A DNA stretch of 64,000 nucleotides from Mucilaginibacter sp. Bleaf8 (GTDB lineage Bacteria > Bacteroidota > Bacteroidia > Sphingobacteriales > Sphingobacteriaceae). The position numbers and the translations under genes are program-made. The notes below the pieces were generated by a model. That model was not told the origin of the DNA. It made no database searches and saw only the letters and a program-made list of their open reading frames with translations. The stretch is taken from contig NZ_JAHBBK010000002.1 of assembly GCF_018390515.1 (NCBI RefSeq), forward strand, positions 291,743 to 355,742, read 5' to 3'. Shown in pieces: positions 46,347-54,989 of this stretch (the first letter of the stretch is position 1; each line of letters starts with the position of its first letter).

Positions 46347-46367
46347 GTCGTTACCACTATTTAGCCG

Positions 46368-46413
46368 GTTACCTTTTGGTAACAGGTTACTTTAAGAAAC
46401 TAAAAGAGTTTCT
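46368..46413. promoter_or_regulatory. Two dyads in the HxlR/reductase divergent promoter
   Basis: GTTACC-TTTT-GGTAAC (46368-46383) and AGAAACT-AAAAG-AGTTTCT (46395-46413) are perfect inverted repeats inside the 110-base divergent region; further GTTAC units occur at 46350 and 46386. Dimeric HxlR regulators bind such dyads next to their own gene, so these are good operator candidates. Confidence 0.5.
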
Positions 46414-46456
46414 TTGTGAAACAAAGATAAATTTATTCATATAAAAATTTAAAACA

Positions 46457-47319
46457 ATGATTTTAGTTACAGGAGCAAACGGACACTTTGGGGTTTAGTT
46501 ATTGATTTTTTACTTGAAAAAGGCATCGATGCCAGTCAAATCTCAGCACTGGTGCGAAGCGAAAAAAAAGCCGAAGGGCTCAAAGCAAAAGGCATGAATA
46601 TTATCCTGGGAGATTATAACGATTATCCTTCGCTGGTTAAAGCATTCAGCGGAATAGACAAGCTTTTGTTCGTTTCGGGAACAGATCTGCCTAATCGTAC
46701 GTCGCAGCATGAAAGAGTTCTGAATGCGGCCAAGGAAGCAGGCGTGAAACATGTTACTTATACCAGTGGTGCTTTTAAAACCGTTACACCCAGTTCCCCA
46801 TTTTGGCTATTTGCAGAAGCACATATCAGAACGGAACAATGGCTAAAAGAAAGCGGCTTAAACTACACGCTATTGAAAAACGGATTGTACATGGATTATC
46901 TCCCTTACTTTATCGGTAATGTATTGGAAACGGAAACAATTTATTTGCCGGCGGGCAATGGAAAGATAAGCCTGGCTTTGCGCGCCGAGATGGCGGAGTC
47001 TACTGCAACGGTTCTGACCTCGGAAGGACATACAAACAAAACTTACCACTTTGTTGGCACTGAGGCTTACGGTTATGAAGACGTTGCTGGTTACATTTCA
47101 GAAATAACCGGCAAGGCCATCAGCTACATTTCGCCTACAGAAGAGGAATTTAGAGACAGCTTAAGGAAAACCGGTCAAGGTATTCCGGAAGAATTTATGG
47201 GCATTGTGCTGGCACAGGCACAAGGAGATGCCGATATAACAAGTGGAGATATAGAAAAACTGATCGGGAGAACGTTGACTCCGCTTAAAACATTTTTGCA
47301 GGGAATTTACAAAGCGTAA
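46457..47319 (+). pseudogene. QOR2/NmrA-like NAD(P)H-binding reductase, frameshifted near the start
   Basis: The ATG at 46457 begins a normal Rossmann start (MILVTGANGHFG), but the frame hits TAG at 46496-46498. Adding one base to the G run at 46490-46493 would restore a continuous protein (G-G-L-V-I-D-F-L-L-E-K-G, then LVRSEKKAEGLKAKG and on to the normal end at 47319), about 287 residues. The rest shows no damage. Either a recent single-base deletion or a homopolymer read error. The intact product would be an atypical SDR of the QorB/YtfG type, controlled by the divergent HxlR protein. Confidence 0.82.
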
Positions 47320-47399
47320 TTTCCAAAGTATTATTAAAGTTGTTATACTGTGAGGATATTGGAAACTCGCCAGACTTTGCAATATCTTCACTGACTTGA

Positions 47400-47618
47400 T
47401 TCTGCATAGATAAAAGGCGGGCAGCATCTTTTCCGGGGGAGACGACAAGTGCCCATAGATTTGCAGGGGCTCATAAAACTGAATGTATTGTAGAAAAAAT
47501 TATTGCTGTGAATCCCTGTTTACCTTTGAAAATCAAAGCGCAATTTATTCGGGATATTTTAAATAGCTTAAATATCCAACTATCACTGCGAAAACATCAT
47601 ACAGAAGGGCCGGTTTAG
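47400..47618 (+). pseudogene. Start-less open frame, possible gene remnant
   Basis: 72 codons open between TGA (47397) and TAG (47616-47618) without an ATG near its beginning. The composition is protein-like (ECIVEKIIAVNPCLPLK, then IKAQFIRDILNSLN). I do not recognise it. It lies in the 389-base gap before the small leftward gene at 47709, within a zone of broken genes. Confidence 0.22.
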
Positions 47619-47708
47619 CCATATAAGGTTAGCTGAATTTATAGGGTAGTAATCCTAATCCATGCGGCTACTTCATCAATGCCGCTGTTCCAAATTCCGT
47701 CTTACTTG

Positions 47709-48008
47709 CTACCACTCATCGAAAAGCCTTGATAAATTTAAGGTAATGTTGATGGTATAAGGATACAGAACGCCGACCTGATTTAATACATGTCCCTCCA
47801 TCGGCCAGGAGTAATGCTCTATCTGAATACTATCAATATTAAAAGGTTTATCTGAAACTTCCAACTGATCTCCGCTGGAGATTTGGCCAATGTCATGTGG
47901 ATGGATATAGGCTTTATAAGCGTTTAAATCAGAAGTGCAAAAGACGATTTCTTCTTCACATACAAACATAAATCTTATAGCTGCAGTAGTACTGGTCGTC
48001 TCTATCAT
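47709..48008 (-). CDS. Small hypothetical protein
   Basis: 99 residues from the ATG at 48008 (MIETTSTTAAIRFMFVCEEE). No signal peptide or membrane segment is evident. The middle contains HPHDIGQISSGDQLEV and the end NITLNLSRLFDEW; it is mostly beta-type. I do not recognise a family. It stands alone in a zone of gene remnants, with no clear ribosome-binding site, so it may be a real small gene or a fragment. Confidence 0.4.
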   Translation of the reverse strand: MIETTSTTAAIRFMFVCEEEIVFCTSDLNAYKAYIHPHDIGQISSGDQLEVSDKPFNIDSIQIEHYSWPMEGHVLNQVGVLYPYTINITLNLSRLFDEW

Positions 48009-48309
48009 GCTGTTAATCAAATCGTGGATAAAAAACCTTTCAGTTTCGAAACCTTTGATTTTGCTGAAAGTTTTAAACTTTTGTATTTACATTGTTGACG
48101 CCACCTGTAATTGTTGAAGTGTTTGGCATTGCTTAGCTCGTTATAAGCGAGAAAAGCAGTTTCAAAGTAAATTAATAATGTAGCTCTACAATGCTATATC
48201 ACTAAGTAATCAAGCCTTCCTCTTGCTAATATAACCTGCAGACCTGCTTTCCAGAGCAGGCCCGGTATAATGTCCCGAAAAATCTGCTAAAAACGTTCCT
48301 TGTTAGTAA

Positions 48310-48612
<303 letters not shown>

Positions 48613-48648
48613 TTTCCATTTATTAGAAATATTTTAATTAACTCCACC

Positions 48649-48888
48649 ATGGCAGAAGAAATCATATTAGTACCGGATAACTCACTCATCACTTCAACCC
48701 CGGAAGAGGGCCGTGCATTGGCCATTAAAATGGCGCGTTTGATCATCAAAACTACGTAGCCTGATGCGGAGGTTCGGGCAAAACTCAGGGAGGTTTATGC
48801 ATCCGATCCGATGATGCTGATCGCTATCGGGCAAACTGTAGCAACCGAATTTGCCACCATTGCGCAGGCGAACAATTTCTGGAAATAA
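48649..48888 (+). pseudogene. Small gene interrupted by TAG
   Basis: The ATG at 48649 opens MAEEIILVPDNSLITSTPEE and continues to TAG at 48757-48759 (codon 37); the same frame continues with PDAEVRAKLREVYASDPM and ends IAQANNFWK at a TAA (48886-48888). As one protein it would be 79 residues. A good purine-rich stretch is not evident upstream. I do not recognise the family. Coherent sequence on both sides of the stop suggests a recent nonsense change. Confidence 0.55.
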
Positions 48889-48899
48889 TAATAAATGGC

Positions 48900-48931
48900 C
48901 CGGCTGGTGATATGCAAATATTATCAGCCGG
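48900..48931 (+). terminator. Imperfect hairpin after the interrupted gene
   Basis: CCGGCTG (48900-48906) pairs with CAGCCGG (48925-48931), extended by a partly paired GTGATA/TATTAT. It starts 12 bases past the small gene's stop and is followed by TTTCATCG, a weak T tract. The remaining gap to 49291 holds nothing I recognise. Confidence 0.4.
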
Positions 48932-49291
48932 TTTCATCGTTATCGTTTATGAACTTTTCGGTTTCATCTCGTGTTTGTTTCACAACTATCTTTAAAAATA
49001 GCATGCAGTTGCACATGCGCCGGCAACCGAGGACTTTGGTTACTGAAAATTATGCCACCTAACCTAATATTTAGAGCTAACACAATACTGCCTTGAAGTT
49101 ATTGGAGAGATGCAAAGTGTTCTATTAATTGGGGTTAGAAATCATTACTATTTTTTAATAAAGTTTTTCAATTTGGTCGTATATTATCAGCACTGCATAG
49201 CGTGTGCCATTAATAAAAATCGTTAGGTCTGATGAAGTCTATTCCGTTCAGAACTTAATTATGAGCTTGCTTAGCTTTTTCGTACTCAGGT

Positions 49292-51670
49292 TTATTCGCC
49301 CCTTAAACTCTTTACTGGATTGGTTAACGCAGCTTCGGCTGCCTTAAAGCTGATGGTGAGGAGTGCAATACTCAAAGTTATAACTGCTGATAAGAAGAAA
49401 ACCCACCAGGGGAGGCTGGTGCGGTAAGCAAAATTTTGAAGCCAGTTGTCCATCACCAAATAGCCGATTGGTATAGCAACTGCCATAGAAATCAATACTG
49501 GTTTTAACAGGTTCTTGGATAAAAGAATTACGATGCCGGAAACAGATGAGCCAAGCACTTTTCGGATGCCAATTTCTTTAAATCGTTTGGTGGCTGTAAA
49601 TGAGGCCAAACCAAACAGGCCCAAGCAAGCCACAAAAATAGCCAGCCCGGCAAATAGTGTCAACACAGTTTGCTGACGCAAGTCTTTCTGATATAACTCA
49701 TTAAACTGCTGATCTAAAAAATGGTACTCCAGCGGGTAAGCTGGTGCTAGTTTGCTATACTCGTTTTTGATCATGGTAAGGCTGGATTTTATATTTCCGG
49801 CTTGCAGCTTGATCAATATAACCCGTGGATCTTTAGCTGGCGATATAACCAGTGCATCTATGTTTTCTTTAAGGGAGAGGTAATTAAAGTCTGATACAAC
49901 GCCCACTATCCTGCGGCTTTTACCATCTCGAATAGTGTTTTTTATCCATTTGCCAACAGCCTGTCCGGGAGTCCAACCAAACTTGGCCGCAGCGGTTTGG
50001 TTAATCAGAACTGCATCCGTTGAATCGGTAGGGAATTGGGCTGAGAAGTTTCGTCCGGCAATTACTTTAAGCCCAAGGGTTTTCACAAATTCAAAATCAG
50101 CAAATTCAGTACGCGCTTGTAACCTTTCCTGGTGGCCCTGCACATCAAAGTTATGGCGATCAAAATAACCGCCAGGTACGCCAGACATCACCGATACCGA
50201 TTGTACATGGCGATCATTTTGTAGTTCATTCTTAAATAATTCCAGATGATTGTATATTTCGTCGTTGTATACCGGCACAATCACTGTTTGCTCCTGATTA
50301 TAACCAAGCTGTTTGTTTTTTACATAGCGCATTTGTTTGGTGATGACCATAACGCCTATAATAAGGAAAACAGAAACACTGAATTGTATAACTACCAAAA
50401 CCTGCCTTAACATTGAGCCACTTTTCCCTAAGTTCAATTTGCCTTTCAGCGCTTGTATGGGTGAAAATGCAGAGAGAAACAGGGCCGGGTAACATCCGGC
50501 AAGTACGCCTACAATGATCATGACTGCAAAAAGAAAGGTGTAAATAGGCCACCTGTTCCATGATACTTCTAATGAGTAGTCAAGTAACTGGTTGTACCAG
50601 GGCAGTGCCAATTCTAACAATCCAACTGCAATCAGGCATGATATAGCCGTTAGTAGTAGGGATTCACCAATGAACTGTCTGATCAAATTATTTCGTAAAG
50701 CCCCCATCACCTTACGTATGCCTACTTCTTTAGATCTTTCTGTAGCCCGGATGGTAGATAAGTTCATGAAATTGATACAGGCAATGAGCAAAATGAGTAT
50801 AGCTATAGAGAGGAAAACATACACCATGGTCTTATCACCATGTTTGGCACTGTCAAAGCTGGCGTTTTCAAAATATATTTTTTTGAGCGGGATTAAGCTA
50901 AGTCCAAAATGAAAGCCGGTTTCTTTAAGTAACGCCCCCATGTATTTATCCATAAATTGGGGAAGCTGCTTTTCAAGTTGTGCCTTCGTCGTAGCAGGAG
51001 CGAGCTGAACGTAGGTATAAATTCCATTATTAATCCAGCTGGTCATCCAGCTTCTGTCTTTGTAATTTTCAAGTGGTATAACGAGGTTGAAATCTAAATG
51101 GGAATTGCCGGGTACATCCTTTGCCACAGCAGTTACCGTCAAAGGAAGCGCCTTATCGACCGTAATTGTCTTTCCCAGGGCGTTGCTAACGCTACCGAAG
51201 TACTTCTTGGCAGTTGTTTCTGTCAACACAACACTCTGTGGATTGGCCAGTGCTGTTGCTTTATTCCCTGTGATCAGCGGAAAAGAAAAAAAGCTAAAAA
51301 ACTCAGGGTCCGTATCCAATACCTTTTTTTCATGAAAAGAATTAGTGCCAATCGTGATCAGATTGTCTGTAGGGTTTACCCGAATAGCTTTTTCAACTTC
51401 ACCTTTATAGTCGTTCAGCAGCGCAGGTGCATATAAACCAGATAGATAAGCCACATCGCTTTGCTTGCCATCGGTATTAAAATGCCGCATTACGCGGTAA
51501 ATCTGATCACCGTTATGATGGAAGCGGTCCATACTGAACTCATTTTCCACCAGCAGGAAAATCATCATGCAGACAGTAATGCCGATCGTTAGTCCAAAAA
51601 TATTGATGAAAGAGAATACCTTGCTTTTCATCAGGTTTCGCCAGGCAATTGTGATATAATTTTTAAACAT
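49292..51670 (-). CDS. MacB/FtsX-like ABC transporter permease
   Basis: 792 residues, a typical Bacteroidota permease with two FtsX units. Opening motif FKNYITIAWRNLMKSKVFSFINIFGLTIG (key parts AWRNL and N-x-x-G-L-x-I-G), a periplasmic MacB-like domain, a helix trio near 285-420 containing ATERSKEVGIRKVMGA, a second periplasmic domain, and a C-terminal trio with FKEIGIRKVLGSS. No ATPase gene is next to it, so the nucleotide-binding partner is unlinked. Roles range from antimicrobial peptide efflux to lipoprotein or envelope stress work. It lies 309 bases downstream of the LytTR regulator on the same strand and may be its target. That gap shows no other gene. Confidence 0.92.
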   Translation of the reverse strand: MFKNYITIAWRNLMKSKVFSFINIFGLTIGITVCMMIFLLVENEFSMDRFHHNGDQIYRVMRHFNTDGKQSDVAYLSGLYAPALLNDYKGEVEKAIRVNPTDNLITIGTNSFHEKKVLDTDPEFFSFFSFPLITGNKATALANPQSVVLTETTAKKYFGSVSNALGKTITVDKALPLTVTAVAKDVPGNSHLDFNLVIPLENYKDRSWMTSWINNGIYTYVQLAPATTKAQLEKQLPQFMDKYMGALLKETGFHFGLSLIPLKKIYFENASFDSAKHGDKTMVYVFLSIAILILLIACINFMNLSTIRATERSKEVGIRKVMGALRNNLIRQFIGESLLLTAISCLIAVGLLELALPWYNQLLDYSLEVSWNRWPIYTFLFAVMIIVGVLAGCYPALFLSAFSPIQALKGKLNLGKSGSMLRQVLVVIQFSVSVFLIIGVMVITKQMRYVKNKQLGYNQEQTVIVPVYNDEIYNHLELFKNELQNDRHVQSVSVMSGVPGGYFDRHNFDVQGHQERLQARTEFADFEFVKTLGLKVIAGRNFSAQFPTDSTDAVLINQTAAAKFGWTPGQAVGKWIKNTIRDGKSRRIVGVVSDFNYLSLKENIDALVISPAKDPRVILIKLQAGNIKSSLTMIKNEYSKLAPAYPLEYHFLDQQFNELYQKDLRQQTVLTLFAGLAIFVACLGLFGLASFTATKRFKEIGIRKVLGSSVSGIVILLSKNLLKPVLISMAVAIPIGYLVMDNWLQNFAYRTSLPWWVFFLSAVITLSIALLTISFKAAEAALTNPVKSLRGE

Positions 51671-51979
51671 GGTGGATAGCTTTTATCGGAAGACAGAACT
51701 AATATATAAGTAAACGTTCCAAGAACTGTTCCTTGTGGATAAGATACTGTAAATAAGGTGCTTGTGTATATTTATAATCTGTGGCTGTATCAAAAACGGA
51801 CAGCGATTGGTCGGCTACGAACAGCAGCATGGGCATTGTATATGTTGCTCAATACTCTTCGGAAGTGAGATCAATATTCGTATTTAACTAATTATCAGGA
51901 AAGTAAGAGTCTTTTAAACGATATGCTAAATATAAAACTATAGGAATAATCTAAGTCTGGAGAATGGTGTCTATTACTA

Positions 51980-52738
51980 TCAATGCTCCAGCCATCTTAA
52001 AAGCTCCTGCGCTTTTAACCGGCTTACAATAATTTTTTCTGGCGTTTGGCAATGCGTTCTCAAGATGAGGCGACGGTTAAAAAAATGTTCGATGTCTTGT
52101 ATCATATCCCGGTTGATGATGAACTGCCGATTGGCCCTGAAAAACTGTATGGGATTAAGCATGGTTTCCAACTGGTCAATCGTGTACTGAACGGCAAAGT
52201 CCTGGTTGTTAACCGTATGGAGCATTACTATGCCATTGCTGGCGTGTACAAAGCACAAGTCTGCAACCTTAACGGGTATGATTTTTTCGCGATAGTGTAC
52301 CAATATGGATTGCCGGTAGGTAACATCCATCTGCGTAATTACATTGCTCAGATTACTGGCGTAAGTGCTGCCCGCATAATGTTCTTTTATGCGGTGGTAC
52401 TTTTGCAAGCTGCGCTCCACCATATCCTCTTCAATAGGTTTTAGCAGGTAATCAACACTGTTCGATTCAAAAGCATTAATGGCGTACTGATCAAATGCCG
52501 TACAAAATATTACCGGAACATTGATGGGTACTTCTTTGAAAATTTCGAAGCTTAACCCATCGCCCAGTTGTATATCAGAAAAAATGAGATCGGGGGCAGG
52601 GTTCGCCTTAAGCCAGGTTATAGCAGCAGTAACCGACGAGAGCATAGCCTGCACATTGATCGTACTGTCCAATCCTGTCAGAATGCCATTCAAATCCTTG
52701 GCTGTTCTGGGTTCATCTTCAATGATAATAACGTTCAT
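51980..52738 (-). CDS. LytTR-family response regulator (efflux region)
   Basis: 252 residues: a receiver with acid pocket IIEDEPR, phosphoacceptor D55 in IFSDIQLGDG, and FCTAFDQYAINAF then LLKPIEED; a LytTR domain at ~145-250 (ILVHYREKIIPVKVADLCFVHAS pieces, FFRANRQFIINRDMI). It overlaps the end of its kinase gene by 20 bases, strong evidence of a functional pair and translational coupling. Confidence 0.93.
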   Translation of the reverse strand: MNVIIIEDEPRTAKDLNGILTGLDSTINVQAMLSSVTAAITWLKANPAPDLIFSDIQLGDGLSFEIFKEVPINVPVIFCTAFDQYAINAFESNSVDYLLKPIEEDMVERSLQKYHRIKEHYAGSTYASNLSNVITQMDVTYRQSILVHYREKIIPVKVADLCFVHASNGIVMLHTVNNQDFAVQYTIDQLETMLNPIQFFRANRQFIINRDMIQDIEHFFNRRLILRTHCQTPEKIIVSRLKAQELLRWLEH

Positions 52739-53747
52739 AAGGCTTTAGTGGCAACGTAACGGTAAAGCTCTCCGGCGTGCGGTTAATGTCAATTCCTTCG
52801 TTAAAAAGCAGGCGAAAGCGATCGTTAATGTTTTGTAAACCGAGGCCCGTGCTTTCGGCCGGCACTTTTTTAGGGCGCGAAGTATTGCTAACAACCAGCA
52901 TTTCTTTATTGTTTACACAGATGCTGATATCCAATGGCTGCTCGGATGAAAGCGCATTATGCTTTATAGCATTCTCAATTAACAGCTGTATGGATAGAGG
53001 CGGAATCAGATAGTTCAGATACTGCTCAGGTACCTCAATACTCACATTCAGGGCTGTTTCAAAGCGCTGATGTAAAATGTACAGGTAAGAGCGAATAAAG
53101 GCCAGCTCTTCGGACAGCTTGGATACCTGTCGTTCGTTAAAGCTTAGCAGGTAGCGATATACGTGCGACAGCTGCACCACAAAGTTTTTCGTATCGCTGT
53201 CGGTAGCAATGGTTTTGAGGGTGCTTAGGGAATTGAAAAGAAAATGCGGACTAATTTGTTGTTGCAGCGAAAGCAGTTGCGCCCTCAGGTGGGCTTGCTT
53301 AATCTGTTCGTTTTCCAGCTGTGCATGCTGTAATCTTTCGCTTGTATCTATGTTATTGTAAACCACATAGCAAATAGAGCTCGCAAAGAACGAGGTAATA
53401 ATACGCCGTGGCAAATCTGTATAGTTAAAACGGAACCTGTTTTCAGGAAACATGTATTGGTGGGGTATAAGCAGGGCTGTTATGCAAGCTAACACCATCA
53501 CGGCAACAGTTCCGCATGCAATACTAAACATGGCGTTGGCAAAGCCACTCAGGTTAGGCAGGGGGGATTGTTTTAAATAGGTATGTATAAACCAGCAGCA
53601 GAGCAGAGTGGTGGTTATTGATGCAGCATGTACAATATACTGTCCGGCGTTTAGCAATGAAAAGGTTCCCGGCCGTAATACCAGCGAGCCAAACGCCAGG
53701 ATACCGATCATGATAAAGCACCACTTAAGTTGGTATTTACGGAACAT
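52719..53747 (-). CDS. LytS-type sensor histidine kinase (efflux region)
   Basis: 342 residues from the ATG at 53747; a TTG two codons earlier is less likely. About four membrane helices occupy residues ~8-125, then a coiled-coil-like helix (ERLQHAQLENEQIKQAHLRA region) and the LytS kinase core with H168 in ISPHFLFNSLSTLKTI, N-box IQLLIENAIKHN and GLGLQNINDRF. There is no large periplasmic domain, so sensing is probably in the membrane. It is 20-bp overlapped with its LytTR partner and lies after the RND efflux and barrel genes on the same strand. Confidence 0.92.
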   Translation of the reverse strand: MFRKYQLKWCFIMIGILAFGSLVLRPGTFSLLNAGQYIVHAASITTTLLCCWFIHTYLKQSPLPNLSGFANAMFSIACGTVAVMVLACITALLIPHQYMFPENRFRFNYTDLPRRIITSFFASSICYVVYNNIDTSERLQHAQLENEQIKQAHLRAQLLSLQQQISPHFLFNSLSTLKTIATDSDTKNFVVQLSHVYRYLLSFNERQVSKLSEELAFIRSYLYILHQRFETALNVSIEVPEQYLNYLIPPLSIQLLIENAIKHNALSSEQPLDISICVNNKEMLVVSNTSRPKKVPAESTGLGLQNINDRFRLLFNEGIDINRTPESFTVTLPLKPYERYYH

Positions 53748-53838
53748 ACACAAAGGTAACTATAAGTAGCTGCCCGGTGCTGTATTTAAACCCGAAATGT
53801 ACAATTTTACCGCTGAAATGCCTCTGGTTTATTAGCCG

Positions 53839-54852
53839 CTAATTATGGATAAACGGCAGTACAGCCAGCGTAAAATTAACAAAAGGCGTGCTGCTTACTT
53901 TGTTATTGATAAAGTACTCGCTGGTTTTTTGGCTGCGTTCAAATATGCGGGACTGGATAGGGGATAACATCCCGGCATTCAGGCCAAAAATAAACTTCTT
54001 CGCAAAACGGTATTCAACGCCGGGGCCGGTTTTTAGCTCAATGGTGCTGTAATTGGCATCCTGGGGTATGCCCGGTTGTGTAAATTTGAAGAAAGCAACC
54101 GAGCCGGCCAAAGATGTACCAAAGCTGGCCCATAAGTTTTTAGATAAAGTTTTTCTGACATTAACCTGTTGGGGCGGGTTTACATTAAGTTCTAATCCAT
54201 TATTGAACTTACGCCAATAAGTAAAAATAGGCACAAAGGGTACATTTATAGATGGGTCTATATTGATCAGAAAACCAAGGCTACTCCTTACACTTGGTGT
54301 TTGTTTGAGCGTAAAGATGGCGCCGGCCAGATAGCTTAGCTTTTGAATAGAATTCGACTGACTGGTTAATCCAGACACGGTTGCCATGTACACAACCGGA
54401 CGACCGAAAAGCGAATCTAACCTGATGTAATTGGCGGTAATGCCCACCGTAACTTTATTGGTAGTATACCCTTCAAGCTGTGCTGCCGTGGCTTGGTAGG
54501 GTGTAATATCGCTTAAACTGATGTGTTGCTGAAATATGCCGGCCGTGGCCGATACTGAGTTGCGCCCCCATGATTTTACCGGCATAGTAAACAGCGCAGT
54601 GGTACGTACTTGGCTTACTTTGCCCTTAAACAATTCGTTTCCGTACAGCTGGCTTTTGATATTGGTGCTTGCTATAACATCGGTTGAAACCGTGATTTGC
54701 CGTAATGCCGGATTTCGGATAGCGGCTTCTGTAAGGTAAACGTTTTTAATGGAGTCCATCATGCGCTTGCGGTACGCTGCAGCGTTGTTTTGGGCATAGC
54801 TTGCGCTGGCCATTACGAATAATAGCCCGATACAGGGAGAAATAAGTTTCAT
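53839..54852 (-). CDS. Outer-membrane beta-barrel protein, DUF6268-like
   Basis: 337 residues from the ATG at 54852, which begins a clean signal peptide (MKLISPCIGLLFVMASASYA); an upstream GTG/ATG-like extension would put it out of place. The mature part is alternating amphipathic beta strands with aromatic ends and the final FVNFTLAVLPFIHN, consistent with a small outer-membrane barrel; I assign DUF6268 only tentatively. It follows the RND pump gene by 137 bases and precedes the kinase gene by 91, so it may belong to the same envelope-efflux region. Confidence 0.6.
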   Translation of the reverse strand: MKLISPCIGLLFVMASASYAQNNAAAYRKRMMDSIKNVYLTEAAIRNPALRQITVSTDVIASTNIKSQLYGNELFKGKVSQVRTTALFTMPVKSWGRNSVSATAGIFQQHISLSDITPYQATAAQLEGYTTNKVTVGITANYIRLDSLFGRPVVYMATVSGLTSQSNSIQKLSYLAGAIFTLKQTPSVRSSLGFLINIDPSINVPFVPIFTYWRKFNNGLELNVNPPQQVNVRKTLSKNLWASFGTSLAGSVAFFKFTQPGIPQDANYSTIELKTGPGVEYRFAKKFIFGLNAGMLSPIQSRIFERSQKTSEYFINNKVSSTPFVNFTLAVLPFIHN

Positions 54853-54989
54853 GATAGTGTGGTTTGAAAGGTTAAAGCGCGGACGGGCAGGTAACAGATT
54901 TACCACTGTGACCCGCAGTAGGTATATCTGTTACCGGTAATACTACCGTTCTGCCATCGTCCGGCTTTGTATATATTTAGGCTAAAAGC

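Noticed and set aside
45976..46395. Rightward 139-codon frame opposite the HxlR gene
   Set aside because: It is antisense to a clear HxlR protein with full family motifs; the rightward translation has no recognisable fold.
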